This document shows, one piece after another, positions 39,500 through 48,340 of a stretch of DNA of 64,000 bases. Each line of letters begins with the position of its first letter. The stretch's first letter is position 1. A program made the position numbers and the translations under genes. The stretch is from positions 23,713 to 87,712 of the forward strand of contig DVFR01000019.1 in NCBI GenBank assembly GCA_018713165.1, written 5' to 3'. Source of the stretch: Candidatus Coproplasma stercoravium (GTDB lineage Bacteria; Bacillota; Clostridia; Christensenellales; Borkfalkiaceae). The notes beneath the pieces were generated by a model. It did not search any database. It saw only the letters and a program-made list of their open reading frames with translations, and was not told the origin of the DNA.

Positions 39500-41001
39500 A
39501 AAACATGTATATTCCCGCAGAATACGAGGTCGTGCGCAGCGCGGAACTGTGCACGTCGTGCAGGCTGTGCGAAAAGCAGTGCGCCAACGAGGTGCACAAG
39601 TTCGACGAAAAACTCGGCAGAATGACTGCCGACAGTTCAAAATGCGTAAACTGCCACCGCTGCGTGTGCATGTGCCCCACGCGCGCGCTGAAAATCGTTA
39701 AGAGCGACGACACTTACAAGCTCAACTACAACTGGCCCGTTCAGGCGATGAACGAGGTTTACAGGCAGGCGGGTTCGGGCGGCGTTTTGCTCTCCTCCAT
39801 GGGCACCCCCACCGAAAACCCCATATATTTCAATAAAATTCTCGTAAACGCGTCGCAGGTTACCAACCCGCCCATAGACCCCCTCCGCGAGCCTATGGAG
39901 ACCACCGTTTACCTCGGCAAAAAGGACGTAGAGATAAAGAGGGACGCGCAGGGTCGCCTCAAAGACAACCTGCCTCCCCAGCTCAGGCTAACCACTCCCA
40001 TAATGTTTTCTGCGATGAGCTACGGCTCTATCTCATACAACGCGCACGAGGCGCTCGCAAGGGCGGCGGAAGAGCTCGGCATTTTCTACAACACGGGCGA
40101 GGGCGGACTGCATACCGACTTTTATAAGTACGGCAGGAACACCATCGTGCAGGTTGCGTCGGGCAGGTTCGGCGTGCACGAACAGTATCTGATGACCGCC
40201 GCCGCGATAGAGATAAAGATGGGTCAGGGCGCAAAGCCGGGCATAGGCGGACACCTGCCCGGAATGAAGATATCCGACGACGTTTCGAGGACGCGAATGA
40301 TACCCAAGGGCGTCGACGCGATTTCGCCCGCGCCCCATCACGATATATACTCGATAGAGGATTTAAGGCAGCTCATATACAGCCTCAAAGAGGCTACCGC
40401 ATACACCAAACCCGTGATAGTTAAGGTTGCCGCGGTGCACAACGTCGCAGCAATCGCCTCGGGCATTGCAAGAAGCGGCGCCGATATCATTGCGATAGAC
40501 GGCTACCGCGGAGGCACGGGCGCCGCTCCCACGAGAATACGCGACAACGTCGGTATTCCCATAGAGCTCGCCCTTGCGCAGGTAGACGAAAGGCTCCGCC
40601 AGGAGGGCATACGCGACAGCGTTTCGATAGTCGTCGGCGGTTCAATCCATTCCAGCGCCGACGTGGTAAAGGCGGTGGCGCTCGGCGCCGACGCCTGCTA
40701 CATAGGCACCGCCGCGCTGCTTGCGCTCGGCTGCCATCTCTGCAGGAGCTGCCAGTCGGGCAAGTGCAACTGGGGCATAGCCACCCAGCGCCCCGACCTC
40801 GTAAAGAGGCTCACCCCCGACGAAGGCAAAGAGCGGCTTGTAAATCTCGTGCACGCCTGGACGCACGAAATCCAGGAGATGATGGGCGGAATGGGCATCA
40901 ACTCGATAGAAGCTCTCCGCGGCAACAGGCTCATGCTCAGGGGCGTGGGGCTGAATGAGACGGAGCTTAGAATATTGGGTATAAAACACGCCGGTGAATG
41001 A
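39496..41001 (+). CDS. gltB: Split glutamate synthase, FMN domain with N-terminal ferredoxin
   Basis: This 501-residue protein makes glutamate from 2-oxoglutarate and ammonia. Residues 1-70 form a 2[4Fe-4S] ferredoxin domain (CTSCRLCEKQC and CVNCHRCVCMCP). The rest is the TIM-barrel FMN domain: PIMFSAMSYGSISYNAHEAL, GQGAKPGIGGHLPG, DGYRGGTGAAPTRIRD, and the [3Fe-4S] cysteines in CHLCRSCQSGKC near 416. No NADPH-dependent small subunit (GltD) is encoded nearby, so electrons may come from ferredoxin through its own iron-sulfur domain. It is coupled to domain 1 upstream; the structural domain 3 is encoded after purA. Confidence 0.93.
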   Translation: MKNMYIPAEYEVVRSAELCTSCRLCEKQCANEVHKFDEKLGRMTADSSKCVNCHRCVCMCPTRALKIVKSDDTYKLNYNWPVQAMNEVYRQAGSGGVLLSSMGTPTENPIYFNKILVNASQVTNPPIDPLREPMETTVYLGKKDVEIKRDAQGRLKDNLPPQLRLTTPIMFSAMSYGSISYNAHEALARAAEELGIFYNTGEGGLHTDFYKYGRNTIVQVASGRFGVHEQYLMTAAAIEIKMGQGAKPGIGGHLPGMKISDDVSRTRMIPKGVDAISPAPHHDIYSIEDLRQLIYSLKEATAYTKPVIVKVAAVHNVAAIASGIARSGADIIAIDGYRGGTGAAPTRIRDNVGIPIELALAQVDERLRQEGIRDSVSIVVGGSIHSSADVVKAVALGADACYIGTAALLALGCHLCRSCQSGKCNWGIATQRPDLVKRLTPDEGKERLVNLVHAWTHEIQEMMGGMGINSIEALRGNRLMLRGVGLNETELRILGIKHAGE

Positions 41002-41017
41002 GTTTTGCAGGCAAAAA

Positions 41018-41153
41018 CATTCTCCGGGTCCGATAGCCCTCGCATAAGCGGCGTAATACGGTGTTGTGCTTACGGGTGTTTTCGGTCACTTACCTCTAAG
41101 TAAGCTCCCTCAAACCTTCCGCGCACGCCTTGTCTTACTTGCTTCTGCGAGGT
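41018..41153 (+). repeat. Structured repeat R3, copy B
   Basis: It is the counterpart of 20707-20846 with the same three nested stems and compensating changes, starting 17 bases after the glutamate synthase FMN gene. Confidence 0.7.
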
Positions 41154-41208
41154 CATTATGGGCGTGTGTTGCGGTATAAGATTTATTTTGTACTGTCTCC
41201 TGCCTGTC

Positions 41209-41254
41209 ATTTCGACCGAAGCGAGGGCAGCGAGCGGAGCGGAGAAATCTTACA
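41209..41254 (+). repeat. Dispersed repeat R5
   Basis: GTCATTTCGACCGAAGCGAG, then AGCGAGCGGAGCGGAGAAAT. Relatives lie at about 12066, 43711, 45113 and 59083. It lies between R3B and purA. Confidence 0.65.
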
Positions 41255-41362
41255 TTCAAACGCGCCGATTTATGTTAATTGCGGCATATTGCCGCACGAA
41301 TTGGTAGATTGACCCTCGTTAGAGAGCAGAGGGAAAATATATAATCGAAGGATTTTTTAATT

Positions 41363-42643
41363 ATGTTGACAAGTATCTGTGGTATCAACTGGGGCGACGA
41401 AGGCAAGGGCAGGATGGTCGACCTCCTGTCGCGCGACTTCGACATAGTGTGCCGTTATCAGGGCGGAAACAACGCCGGGCACACCGTCATCAACGAAAAG
41501 GGCAGGTTTATTTTAAACCTTCTTCCTTCGGGCATTCTGCGCGAGGACGTGGTAAACGTTCTCGGCTGCGGCATGGTGATTGATTTGAAGCACCTCTGCG
41601 GCGAGATAGAAAAACTGCGCGACGCGGGCATAAAAATCACTCCCGAAAACCTTAAAATAAGCGACAAGGCAGTTATAACCATGCCCTACAACGTTCTGCA
41701 GGACGTCATGGAGGAAGACAGGCTTTCAAAGGCGACGGGCAAACCCTACGGCTCCACGCGCCGCGGCATTGCGCCCGTATATGCCGATAAATATATGAAA
41801 AAGGTATTCCGCATGGGCGAACTTTTAAACACCAAGCTCATGTTCAAGCGCCTTCCCGATATCGTCGAATGGAAAAATCTCACCGTAACGGCATACGGCT
41901 ACGACCCTGTCAAGGTCGAGGACATGATAGATTATTTCCAGACCTACGGCGAGCCCTTAAAGGAATTCGTCACCGATACGGGCGTATATCTCAACAATGC
42001 TGCAAAAGAGGGCAAGAACATTATGTTCGAGGCACAGCTCGGCGCGCTGCGCGATATCGACTACGGCATAGTTCCCTACACCTCGAGCTCTTCCACGATA
42101 GCGGCGTACGCGCCCATCGGCGCGGGCGTGCCCAACTTAAAGCTCGATAAGTCGATAGGCATAATGAAGGCGTATTCGAGCTGCGTCGGCGCAGGCCCCT
42201 TCACCTGCGAATACTTCGGCGAACAGGCTGAGAGGCTCCGCGAGCTCGGCGGCGAATACGGCGCGGCTACCGGCAGACCGAGAAGGGTGGGGCCCTTCGA
42301 CGTCGTTGCCTCCCGCTACGGCATACGCTGCCAGGGAGCGGACGAGATAGCTCTCACCAAGCTCGACGTTCTGGACGACTACGAGGAGATTGAGCTCTGC
42401 ACGCACTACGAACTCGACGGCAAAATTCTCGACGAGTTCCCTTTCACCGACGTTCTGGACTACTGCAAGCCCGTATTTGAAAAGGTAAAGGGCTGGAACT
42501 GCGACATAACGGGCTGCAAAAAGCCCGAAGATTTGCCCAAAGAGGCGCTCGATTACATAAAGCTGCTCGAAAAGCTCTGCGGCTGCCGCATACGCTACGT
42601 ATCGGTCGGCGCCGAGCGCGATGCCTGCATAAAGATGTATTAA
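41363..42643 (+). CDS. purA: Adenylosuccinate synthetase
   Basis: It converts IMP, aspartate and GTP to adenylosuccinate, the first committed AMP step, in the cytoplasm. The 426-residue protein opens with the family GTP-binding motif (SICGINWGDEGKGRMVDLL, where WGDEGKG is the signature) and the catalytic GGNNAGHTV, and later has GSTRRGIAPVYADKY and ATGRPRRVGPFD. GAAGGA lies upstream of ATG 41363. It sits between the second and third parts of glutamate synthase; no purine neighbours are present. R3B and R5 repeats fill the 360-base gap before it, and no clear promoter was found there. Confidence 0.97.
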   Translation: MLTSICGINWGDEGKGRMVDLLSRDFDIVCRYQGGNNAGHTVINEKGRFILNLLPSGILREDVVNVLGCGMVIDLKHLCGEIEKLRDAGIKITPENLKISDKAVITMPYNVLQDVMEEDRLSKATGKPYGSTRRGIAPVYADKYMKKVFRMGELLNTKLMFKRLPDIVEWKNLTVTAYGYDPVKVEDMIDYFQTYGEPLKEFVTDTGVYLNNAAKEGKNIMFEAQLGALRDIDYGIVPYTSSSSTIAAYAPIGAGVPNLKLDKSIGIMKAYSSCVGAGPFTCEYFGEQAERLRELGGEYGAATGRPRRVGPFDVVASRYGIRCQGADEIALTKLDVLDDYEEIELCTHYELDGKILDEFPFTDVLDYCKPVFEKVKGWNCDITGCKKPEDLPKEALDYIKLLEKLCGCRIRYVSVGAERDACIKMY

Positions 42644-42680
42644 GCCGCGCGGCTTTTCCGCCCGCGGGACGGAGTTTATT

Positions 42681-43409
42681 ATGGAAATAAACGTAGACGA
42701 AAACGTTCACTTTCAGGCGCTCAACCGCATAGTGCGCGAAAGCAAGGACACCGATATTACGATAAACGGAATAGTCGGGCAGAGGTACGTCGCCGACGGG
42801 CTCTCGGGCAAGCGCATAGTTATAAACGGCGTGCCCGGCAACGCGCTGGGCGCATATATGAACGGCTGCGAGGTGATTGTTCACGGCAACGTCCAGGAGG
42901 CAACCGGCGACACCATGAACAGCGGCAAGATAGTCGTCTACGGCAGTGCGGGCGACGCCACGGGCTACGCCATGCGCGGCGGCAGAATTTACATACGCGA
43001 CAACACCGGCTACCGCGCGGGCATTCATATGAAGGCGTATATGGACTTTAAACCCGCGATAGTCGTCGGCGGCAGGGCGGGGTCATTCCTGGGCGAATAT
43101 CAGGCGGGCGGAATAATCGTCGTGCTCGGCCAGAACAAGGACGGACTTCCCATAATAAACAACTTCTGCGGCACGGGCATGCATGGCGGCACGATATATC
43201 TGCGCTGTGACGAGCTGCCCAAATCTCTCCCCTCGCAGGTATCGGCTGAACTCAAATGGGGCGCGGATATCCCCGAACTATGCGAGCTCGTGCGCGACTG
43301 GTGCAACTTCTTCCCCGAATACGATTCCGCGGCGCTTCTTGCGCACAACTTCTTCGTTTTAACGCCCAACAGCGCAAACCCCTATAAGCAGATGTATACA
43401 AATAATTAA
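42681..43409 (+). CDS. Split glutamate synthase, GXGXG domain 3
   Basis: The 242-residue protein is the right-handed beta-helix (GXGXG) domain that ends large glutamate synthase subunits and also occurs alone in split enzymes and in formylmethanofuran dehydrogenase C. The repeats are easy to see: GLSGKRIVINGVPGNALGAY, GCEVIVHGNVQEATGDTM, GKIVVYGSAGDATGYAM, GGRIYIRDNTGYRAGIH. It holds the other two domains in place and has no catalytic residue. It is 37 bases after purA, probably in the same transcript. Repeats R4C and R4D begin straight after its stop codon. Confidence 0.9.
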   Translation: MEINVDENVHFQALNRIVRESKDTDITINGIVGQRYVADGLSGKRIVINGVPGNALGAYMNGCEVIVHGNVQEATGDTMNSGKIVVYGSAGDATGYAMRGGRIYIRDNTGYRAGIHMKAYMDFKPAIVVGGRAGSFLGEYQAGGIIVVLGQNKDGLPIINNFCGTGMHGGTIYLRCDELPKSLPSQVSAELKWGADIPELCELVRDWCNFFPEYDSAALLAHNFFVLTPNSANPYKQMYTNN

Positions 43410-43502
43410 GTTCACGCGAAATCTTTTGCCTGCGGCAAAATCTTTCGCCGTGAGGGTAAAGATGTCGGAAAAAGAGGTATCGCAGGGAAACCCTGCTTGA
43501 AA
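43410..43502 (+). repeat. Structured repeat R4, copy C (short form)
   Basis: Starts directly at the gltB-domain-3 stop with GTTCACGCGAAA. Hairpin 1 pairs CACG-CGAAA with TTTCG-C-CGTG, keeping the bulged C, and has an inner TTTTGCC/GGCAAAA. Hairpins 2-5 are missing; hairpin 6 (GCAGGGAAACCCTGC, then TTGAAAC) is present. Confidence 0.65.
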
Positions 43503-43513
43503 CATAAGTTATG

Positions 43514-43684
43514 TTCACGAAAATTCCCGCCTTGCGCGTCGGGAATTTTCCGTGAGTCTCAGGGGCGCTGCCCCTCTGGCGGCATTGCTGTTGCCCTCAG
43601 TTATAGAAATGCCGCCATTCACCCTGCTCAGGCGCAGGTATGCGCAAATTGAGTCCTGCTGCGGCGGGAAACCCGCCTTGCGAC
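43514..43684 (+). repeat. Structured repeat R4, copy D (six hairpins)
   Basis: Hairpin 1: TCACGAAAATTCCCG with CGGGAATTTT-C-CGTGA, bulged C kept. 2: AGGGGC-GCT-GCCCCT (43561-43575). 3: TGGCGGCATT with AATGCCGCCA (43577-43617). 4: CCTG-CT-CAGG (43623-43632). 5: GCAGG with CCTGC (43634-43659), holding CAAATTGAGTC. 6: GGCGGG-AAA-CCCGCC (43663-43677). Confidence 0.75.
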
Positions 43685-43710
43685 ATTATTTATTTTTAAA
43701 TAATAATTGT

Positions 43711-43784
43711 CATTTCGAGCGGAGGCGATAGCCGAAGCCGAGAAATCCATTCCGCAATATAGTTTCCCTTGTGTAAAGGGGGGG
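43711..43784 (+). repeat. R5 repeat followed by R2 fragment
   Basis: GTCATTTCGAGCGGAGGCGA and AGCCGAAGCCGAGAAATCC (43711-43747), then TTCCCTTGTGTAAAGGG (about 43764-43780), the first hairpin of R2. The order R4-R5-R2 is the same as after dnaA. Confidence 0.55.
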
Positions 43785-43877
43785 ATTGTGTTAATCAAAT
43801 TCCCCCGTTATTTGCGGCATAGTGCCGCACCGATTAAAATTTTTGCCGCGGAGGCGCGGCGTTGAGAGAGATTTTTT

Positions 43878-44717
43878 ATGCTTAGAAAATTCTATAAAAT
43901 GCAGGGCATAGGCAACGACTATATTTATTTCGACTGCATGAAAGAGCCCGTCGATAACCCCGCGGAACTCGCGGTAAGGCTTTCCGACCGTCACTTCGGA
44001 ATAGGAGGCGACGGCGTGATTCTGCTGTGCCCTTCAGAGGTCGCCGACTGCCGCATGCGCATGTTCAACCTCGACGGTTCCGAGGGCAGGATGTGCGGCA
44101 ACGGTATCCGCTGCGTGGGCAAACTCGCGCACGATTTGGGGTACGTCAAGGGCGACAGCGTGCGCATAGAAACGCTTTCGGGCATAAAAACGCTCTCGCT
44201 CTATAAGGACGCGAACGGCAAAGTTTCTTCTGCAAAGGTAGACATGGGCGCGCCCGTGCTCGACGGCGAAAAGATACCCAGCACATACAGGGGCGAAACG
44301 GTGGTGGACGCTCCCATAGAGGTCGGCGGCAGAACGTTCCGCGCGACGCTCGTATCGATGGGCAACCCGCACTGCGTCGTTTTTGAAGACCCCAACGCGG
44401 TCGGGCTCGAACACTACGGCCCGCTCTTTGAACGCCACCCCGCGTTTCCCGAAAGGATAAACACCGAATTCATAAGGGTCATCGACCGCAACAGGCTGAA
44501 AATGCGCGTATGGGAGCGCGGCAGCGGCGAAACGCTCGCCTGCGGCACAGGTGCGTGCGCCTCGGCGGTTGCGGCTGTTTTAAACGGCTATTGCGATAAA
44601 AATACCGAAATTTCGGTATATCTTCTCGGCGGCGAGCTCAAGATTACGTACACCGACGAAACGGTGTATATGGAGGGCGGCGCGCGGCTCGTATTCACGG
44701 GCGAAATCGAAATCTGA
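43878..44717 (+). CDS. dapF: Diaminopimelate epimerase
   Basis: It converts LL- to meso-diaminopimelate, the lysine precursor and peptidoglycan cross-linker, in the cytoplasm. The 279-residue protein shows both halves of the symmetric fold with the two catalytic cysteines, one in MCGNGIRCVGK (near 76) and one in ETLACGTGACASA (near 221), and the start LRKFYKMQGIGNDYIYFD matches the family. The substrate loop MGNPHCVVF is present. It forms a pair in function with dapL at 47156. The start at 43878 follows TTGAGAGAG. A weak hairpin (GGCGGG/CCCGCC, 44731-44759) after the stop may terminate it. Confidence 0.96.
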   Translation: MLRKFYKMQGIGNDYIYFDCMKEPVDNPAELAVRLSDRHFGIGGDGVILLCPSEVADCRMRMFNLDGSEGRMCGNGIRCVGKLAHDLGYVKGDSVRIETLSGIKTLSLYKDANGKVSSAKVDMGAPVLDGEKIPSTYRGETVVDAPIEVGGRTFRATLVSMGNPHCVVFEDPNAVGLEHYGPLFERHPAFPERINTEFIRVIDRNRLKMRVWERGSGETLACGTGACASAVAAVLNGYCDKNTEISVYLLGGELKITYTDETVYMEGGARLVFTGEIEI

Positions 44718-44865
44718 ATAAAGTGATTCTGGCGGGTGCGGCAAAATATCGCTCCCGCCGTTATTGTATAATAAAACTCTAAGATAGTCCGCGTGTTCAA
44801 AAATATGCTTTTGCCGATTAGTAAAAAGGTTGTATGAGCAATCTTTGAAATTTTCTACCCTTCCG

Positions 44866-45047
44866 TCACGCTTCGCGTGCCACCTCCCATCTGCCGAGGC
44901 TCCCGAAGAGAATCGTACATAAGGGAGCCTATAATGCAGACAAGTCCCCTTTGTGTAAAGTGTGACGCCCTGATAGAGCCCCCTTGTGTAAAGTGGAAAC
45001 ACACGTCCAGTCCCCCTTTTTAAAGGGGGAACAAAAGGGGGATTCTC
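44866..45047 (+). repeat. Repeat cluster R6, copy 2
   Basis: It contains CCTTCCGTCACGCTTCGCGT, GCCACCTCCC, CCCCTTTGTGTAAAG and CCAGTCCCCCTTTTTAAA, followed by AAAGGGGG inverted repeats. It is the reverse counterpart of 27737-27870. Confidence 0.55.
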
Positions 45048-45112
45048 CTCTTTGTCATTCCGACCGTAGTGGAGGAATCTCGCAGCCGTAAGGCTACGGA
45101 CAAAGAGAGATA

Positions 45113-45155
45113 TGAGATTTCTCCGCTCACTGCGTTCGGTCGAAATGACATGATA
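45113..45155 (-). repeat. Dispersed repeat R5
   Basis: GAGATTTCTCCGCTCACTGC, then GTTCGGTCGAAATGACATG, the reverse orientation of the copies at 41209 and 43711. A shorter relative (CATTCCGACCGTAGTGGAGG) lies at about 45055. Confidence 0.6.
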
Positions 45156-45236
45156 TAGAATTGTTTATGATTTCGCTCCTGTCCGCAGGGCAAAACGGGC
45201 GTATTTAAAATAAAAATTTTTAATGCGCGTATGCGT

Positions 45237-45265
45237 TTGCCTAAATGCGGGCGGTGTGGTATAAT
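45237..45265 (+). promoter_or_regulatory. Sigma-A promoter of pyrG
   Basis: TTGCCT (45237-45242), a 17-base spacer and TATAAT (45260-45265). The leader of about 55 bases has a small hairpin (GCCCGCA/TGCGGGC) but no attenuator terminator like that of Bacillus pyrG. Confidence 0.7.
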
Positions 45266-45327
45266 GGACGGGAATTGAAATTACATTGCGGCACGCAAGC
45301 CCGCATGTGCGGGCAGGGAGAAATTTT

Positions 45328-46935
45328 ATGACGAAGTACATTTTCGTAACGGGCGGCGTTGTTTCCGGTCTCGGCAAGGGTATAACTGCGGCATCGCTCG
45401 GCAGATTGCTCAAATGCAGGGGCTATAAGGTGGCTTCCCAGAAGCTCGACCCTTACATAAACATCGACCCCGGCACGATGAGTCCCTACCAGCACGGCGA
45501 AGTTTTCGTAACCGACGACGGCGCGGAGACCGACCTCGATTTAGGCCACTACGAGAGATTCATCGACGAAAACCTCAACAAATATTCCAACCTTACCACC
45601 GGTAAGGTGTATTGGAACGTTCTAAATAAGGAGCGCAACGGCGAGTACCTCGGCCAGACGGTGCAGGTCATTCCCCATATCACCGACGAGATAAAAACCT
45701 TTATATACAACGTCGGCAAAACCACGGGCGCAGACGTAGTTATAACCGAGATAGGCGGCACGATAGGCGATATCGAAAGCCAGCCCTTTATCGAGGCGAT
45801 AAGGCAGGTCGCGCGCGAGGTCGGCAGGGACAACTGCTGCTTCATTCACGTAACGCTCGTGCCCTATATCTCGGGTTCGGAGGAGTTTAAGTCGAAGCCC
45901 ACGCAGCACTCCGTGAAGGAATTGCAGGGAATGGGCATAAATCCCGACATCATAATCGCGCGCGTAGACGCGCACATGCCGAAGGACGTCCGCACGAAGA
46001 TTTCTATGTTCTGCAACGTCGCTCCCGAGTGCTGCATCGAAAATTTAACCCTTCCCGTGCTCTACCAGGCGCCCATTATGCTTGAAAAGAGCAATTTCTC
46101 GAAGATTGTGTGCGAGCGCCTCAAACTCGACCCGAGGGAGATTGACCTCACCGAGTGGAACAAGATGCTCGACCGCATTGCCGCGCGCAACAAGACGGTG
46201 AAAATCGCGCTCTGCGGAAAATACGTTCAGTTGCACGACGCCTATCTTTCGGTTGCGGAAGCGCTTGCGCACGCGGGCTATGAGAACGCGGCGAAAGTCG
46301 ACATAAAGTGGGTCGACAGCGAAATGCTCACCGAAGAGAACATTGCGGAGGTGCTCGGCGAAGTCGACGGCGTGCTCGTGCCCGGCGGCTTCGGCAACCG
46401 CGGAATAGAGGGCAAGATTCTGTGCGCGAAGTACGCGCGCGAGAACAACGTGCCCTACCTCGGCATCTGCCTCGGCATGCAGACGGCGGTGGTTGAGTTT
46501 GCGCGCAACGTGCTCGGCTATAAAGACGCAAATTCTTCGGAGTTCGACCCCGCTTCCAAGCACTGCGTGATAGACCTCATGCCCGACCAGCACGGCGTTA
46601 AGATGGGCGGCACCATGCGCCTCGGCGCGTACCCCTGCAAGGTGCTCGGCGAAAAGATGAAAAAGGCGTACGGCAAGGACGAAATTTCCGAGCGTCACCG
46701 CCACAGATACGAATTCAACAACGACTACCGCGAAGAGGTTGAAAAGGCGGGCATGAAGATTGCCGGCACTTCCCCCTCGGGACTGCTTGTAGAGGCGGTG
46801 GATATTCCCGCAAACGATTTCTACGTAGGCGTTCAGTTCCATCCCGAGTTCAAGTCGCGTCCCCAGTCGGCCCATCCCCTGTTCCGCGATTTTATAGCGG
46901 CTTCCGTTAAATATCACGAAAAAAACAGCAAATAA
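45328..46935 (+). CDS. pyrG: CTP synthase
   Basis: It makes CTP from UTP, glutamine and ATP. The 535-residue protein starts with [19 protein letters not shown] (P-loop of the amidoligase domain), has [39 protein letters not shown], and a C-terminal class I glutaminase domain with the nucleophile in YLGICLGMQ (near 381) and the His-Glu pair in [11 protein letters not shown] (near 510). The ribosome site GCAGGGAG precedes ATG 45328; the frame is open 14 codons further but without support. It stands alone with its own promoter and terminator. Confidence 0.98.
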   Translation: MTKYIFVTGGVVSGLGKGITAASLGRLLKCRGYKVASQKLDPYINIDPGTMSPYQHGEVFVTDDGAETDLDLGHYERFIDENLNKYSNLTTGKVYWNVLNKERNGEYLGQTVQVIPHITDEIKTFIYNVGKTTGADVVITEIGGTIGDIESQPFIEAIRQVAREVGRDNCCFIHVTLVPYISGSEEFKSKPTQHSVKELQGMGINPDIIIARVDAHMPKDVRTKISMFCNVAPECCIENLTLPVLYQAPIMLEKSNFSKIVCERLKLDPREIDLTEWNKMLDRIAARNKTVKIALCGKYVQLHDAYLSVAEALAHAGYENAAKVDIKWVDSEMLTEENIAEVLGEVDGVLVPGGFGNRGIEGKILCAKYARENNVPYLGICLGMQTAVVEFARNVLGYKDANSSEFDPASKHCVIDLMPDQHGVKMGGTMRLGAYPCKVLGEKMKKAYGKDEISERHRHRYEFNNDYREEVEKAGMKIAGTSPSGLLVEAVDIPANDFYVGVQFHPEFKSRPQSAHPLFRDFIAASVKYHEKNSK

Positions 46936-46963
46936 ATATTTTTTATACGGTGTGGATAAAGAT

Positions 46964-46999
46964 AAAAGCGCCGCACCGCATAAGGTGCGGCGCTTTTTG
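46964..46999 (+). terminator. Intrinsic terminator after pyrG
   Basis: AAAAGCGCCGCACC (46964-46977) pairs with GGTGCGGCGCTTTT (46984-46997) around a 6-base loop. Confidence 0.85.
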
Positions 47000-47060
47000 A
47001 ATACTCTGCGGCAGTAACTTTCGGGCACTATACGGCCTGCTTTTCGGTTTGTTTCGGTAA

Positions 47061-47090
47061 ATTGCCCCGCATATATGCCGCAAATAACGC
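47061..47090 (+). repeat. Dispersed repeat R1, copy 3
   Basis: ATTGCCCCGCAT followed by ATATGCCGCAAATAACGC, 66 bases before the dapL start. A 14-base palindrome (TGCGCACGTGCGCA, 47128-47141) lies between it and the gene. Confidence 0.8.
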
Positions 47091-47155
47091 AAAATGCGTC
47101 TTACAAAGCAAAAATATTTTTTATATGTGCGCACGTGCGCAGATAATGGTGCAAT

Positions 47156-48340
47156 ATGAATCTTAACAAAAACTACGCAAACGTAAACGACAGCTATCTC
47201 TTCTCCACCATAGCAAAAAAGGTCGCGGCATACAGCGCCGACCACCCCGAAAAAAAGGTGCTCCGCCTGGGCATAGGCGACGTAACGCTTCCCCTCGCGC
47301 CCGCCGTCATCGAAGCTCTCCACTCCGCCGTCGACGAAATGGCGAAAAAGGAGACCTTCCGCGGCTACGGCCCCGAGCAGGGCTACGACTTTTTGAGGGA
47401 TTCAATCGCCGCGTACTACAAAGAGCGCGGAGTTGAGCTCGACGGTGACGAGATTTTCGTGTCCGACGGCGCAAAGTCCGACCTCGGCAACATTATCGAC
47501 CTGTTCTCGCAGGATAACGTCGTGCTCGTGCCCGACCCCGTATACCCCGTATACGTCGATACCAACGTAATGGCGGGGCGCAAAATAATCTACTCCGACG
47601 CCACCGAGGCAAACGGCTTTTTGCCCATGCCAGACTATTCGGTTGACGCCGACATAATATATATCTGCTCGCCCAACAACCCCACGGGCGCGGCTTATAC
47701 AAAGGCGCAGCTCAAAGAGTGGGTAGACTACGCGAACAAGAAGGGCGCGGTTATATTGTACGACGCCGCGTACGAGTGTTTCATAAAGGACGACGAACTT
47801 GCAAAATCTATCTATCAGGTGGAGGGAGCGAAAACCTGCGCCATAGAGTTCTGCTCGTTCTCCAAAATGGCAGGCTTTACGGGTACGCGCTGCGGCTATA
47901 CCGTCGTTCCCAAGTCGATAACAAAGGGCGGGCTTTCCGCCAACAAGATGTGGCTGAGGCGCCAGACGACCAAGTTCAACGGCGTGCCCTATATCGTGCA
48001 GCGCGCCGCCGCGGCGGTTTTCACGCCCGAAGGGCGCAAACAGATTGCCGAAAATCTTGCATATTATGAAGAAAACGCAAAGCTCATCGCAAATACTTTA
48101 AAGGAGCTGGGCGTGTGGTTCACTGGCGGCGAACATTCGCCCTATATCTGGCTCAAATGCCCCGGCGGCATGGGCAGCTGGGAGTTCTTCGATTACCTTC
48201 TCGAAAACGCTCAGGTTGTGGGAACGCCCGGCGCGGGCTTCGGCGTAAACGGCGAGGGCTTCTTCCGCCTCACCGCCTTCGGCAGCAAAGAGGTGACCAA
48301 AGAGGCGATGGAGAGGATAAAAAATCTCCTCTCAAAATAA
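47156..48340 (+). CDS. dapL: LL-diaminopimelate aminotransferase
   Basis: This PLP-dependent class I/II aminotransferase converts tetrahydrodipicolinate directly to LL-diaminopimelate using glutamate, bypassing the acylated DapD-DapE steps. At 394 residues it matches DapL: MNLNKNYANVNDSYLFSTIAKKV at the start, LRLGIGDVTLPL, FRGYGPEQGYDFLRDSIA, SPNNPTGAAY, and the PLP lysine in CSFSKMAGFTGTRCGYTVVP (near 240). With dapF it completes the short DapL branch to meso-DAP, common in Clostridia. The ribosome site is poor (no AGGAGG within 15 bases of ATG 47156). R1 copies flank the gene on both sides. Confidence 0.96.
   Translation: MNLNKNYANVNDSYLFSTIAKKVAAYSADHPEKKVLRLGIGDVTLPLAPAVIEALHSAVDEMAKKETFRGYGPEQGYDFLRDSIAAYYKERGVELDGDEIFVSDGAKSDLGNIIDLFSQDNVVLVPDPVYPVYVDTNVMAGRKIIYSDATEANGFLPMPDYSVDADIIYICSPNNPTGAAYTKAQLKEWVDYANKKGAVILYDAAYECFIKDDELAKSIYQVEGAKTCAIEFCSFSKMAGFTGTRCGYTVVPKSITKGGLSANKMWLRRQTTKFNGVPYIVQRAAAAVFTPEGRKQIAENLAYYEENAKLIANTLKELGVWFTGGEHSPYIWLKCPGGMGSWEFFDYLLENAQVVGTPGAGFGVNGEGFFRLTAFGSKEVTKEAMERIKNLLSK

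Noticed and set aside
43514..43684. Integron attC site or CRISPR-like array for the R4 elements
   Set aside because: The ends lack the RYYYAAC/GTTRRRY core sites of attC, and the copies are not evenly spaced repeats with unique spacers.
45266..45327. Bacillus-type pyrG attenuator
   Set aside because: The transcript does not begin with a G-run followed by pyrimidines, and the only hairpin has no T-tract.
46951..46959. TGTGGATAA, a perfect DnaA box
   Set aside because: A single copy in the pyrG terminator region, far from dnaA; one 9-mer match is expected by chance at this scale.
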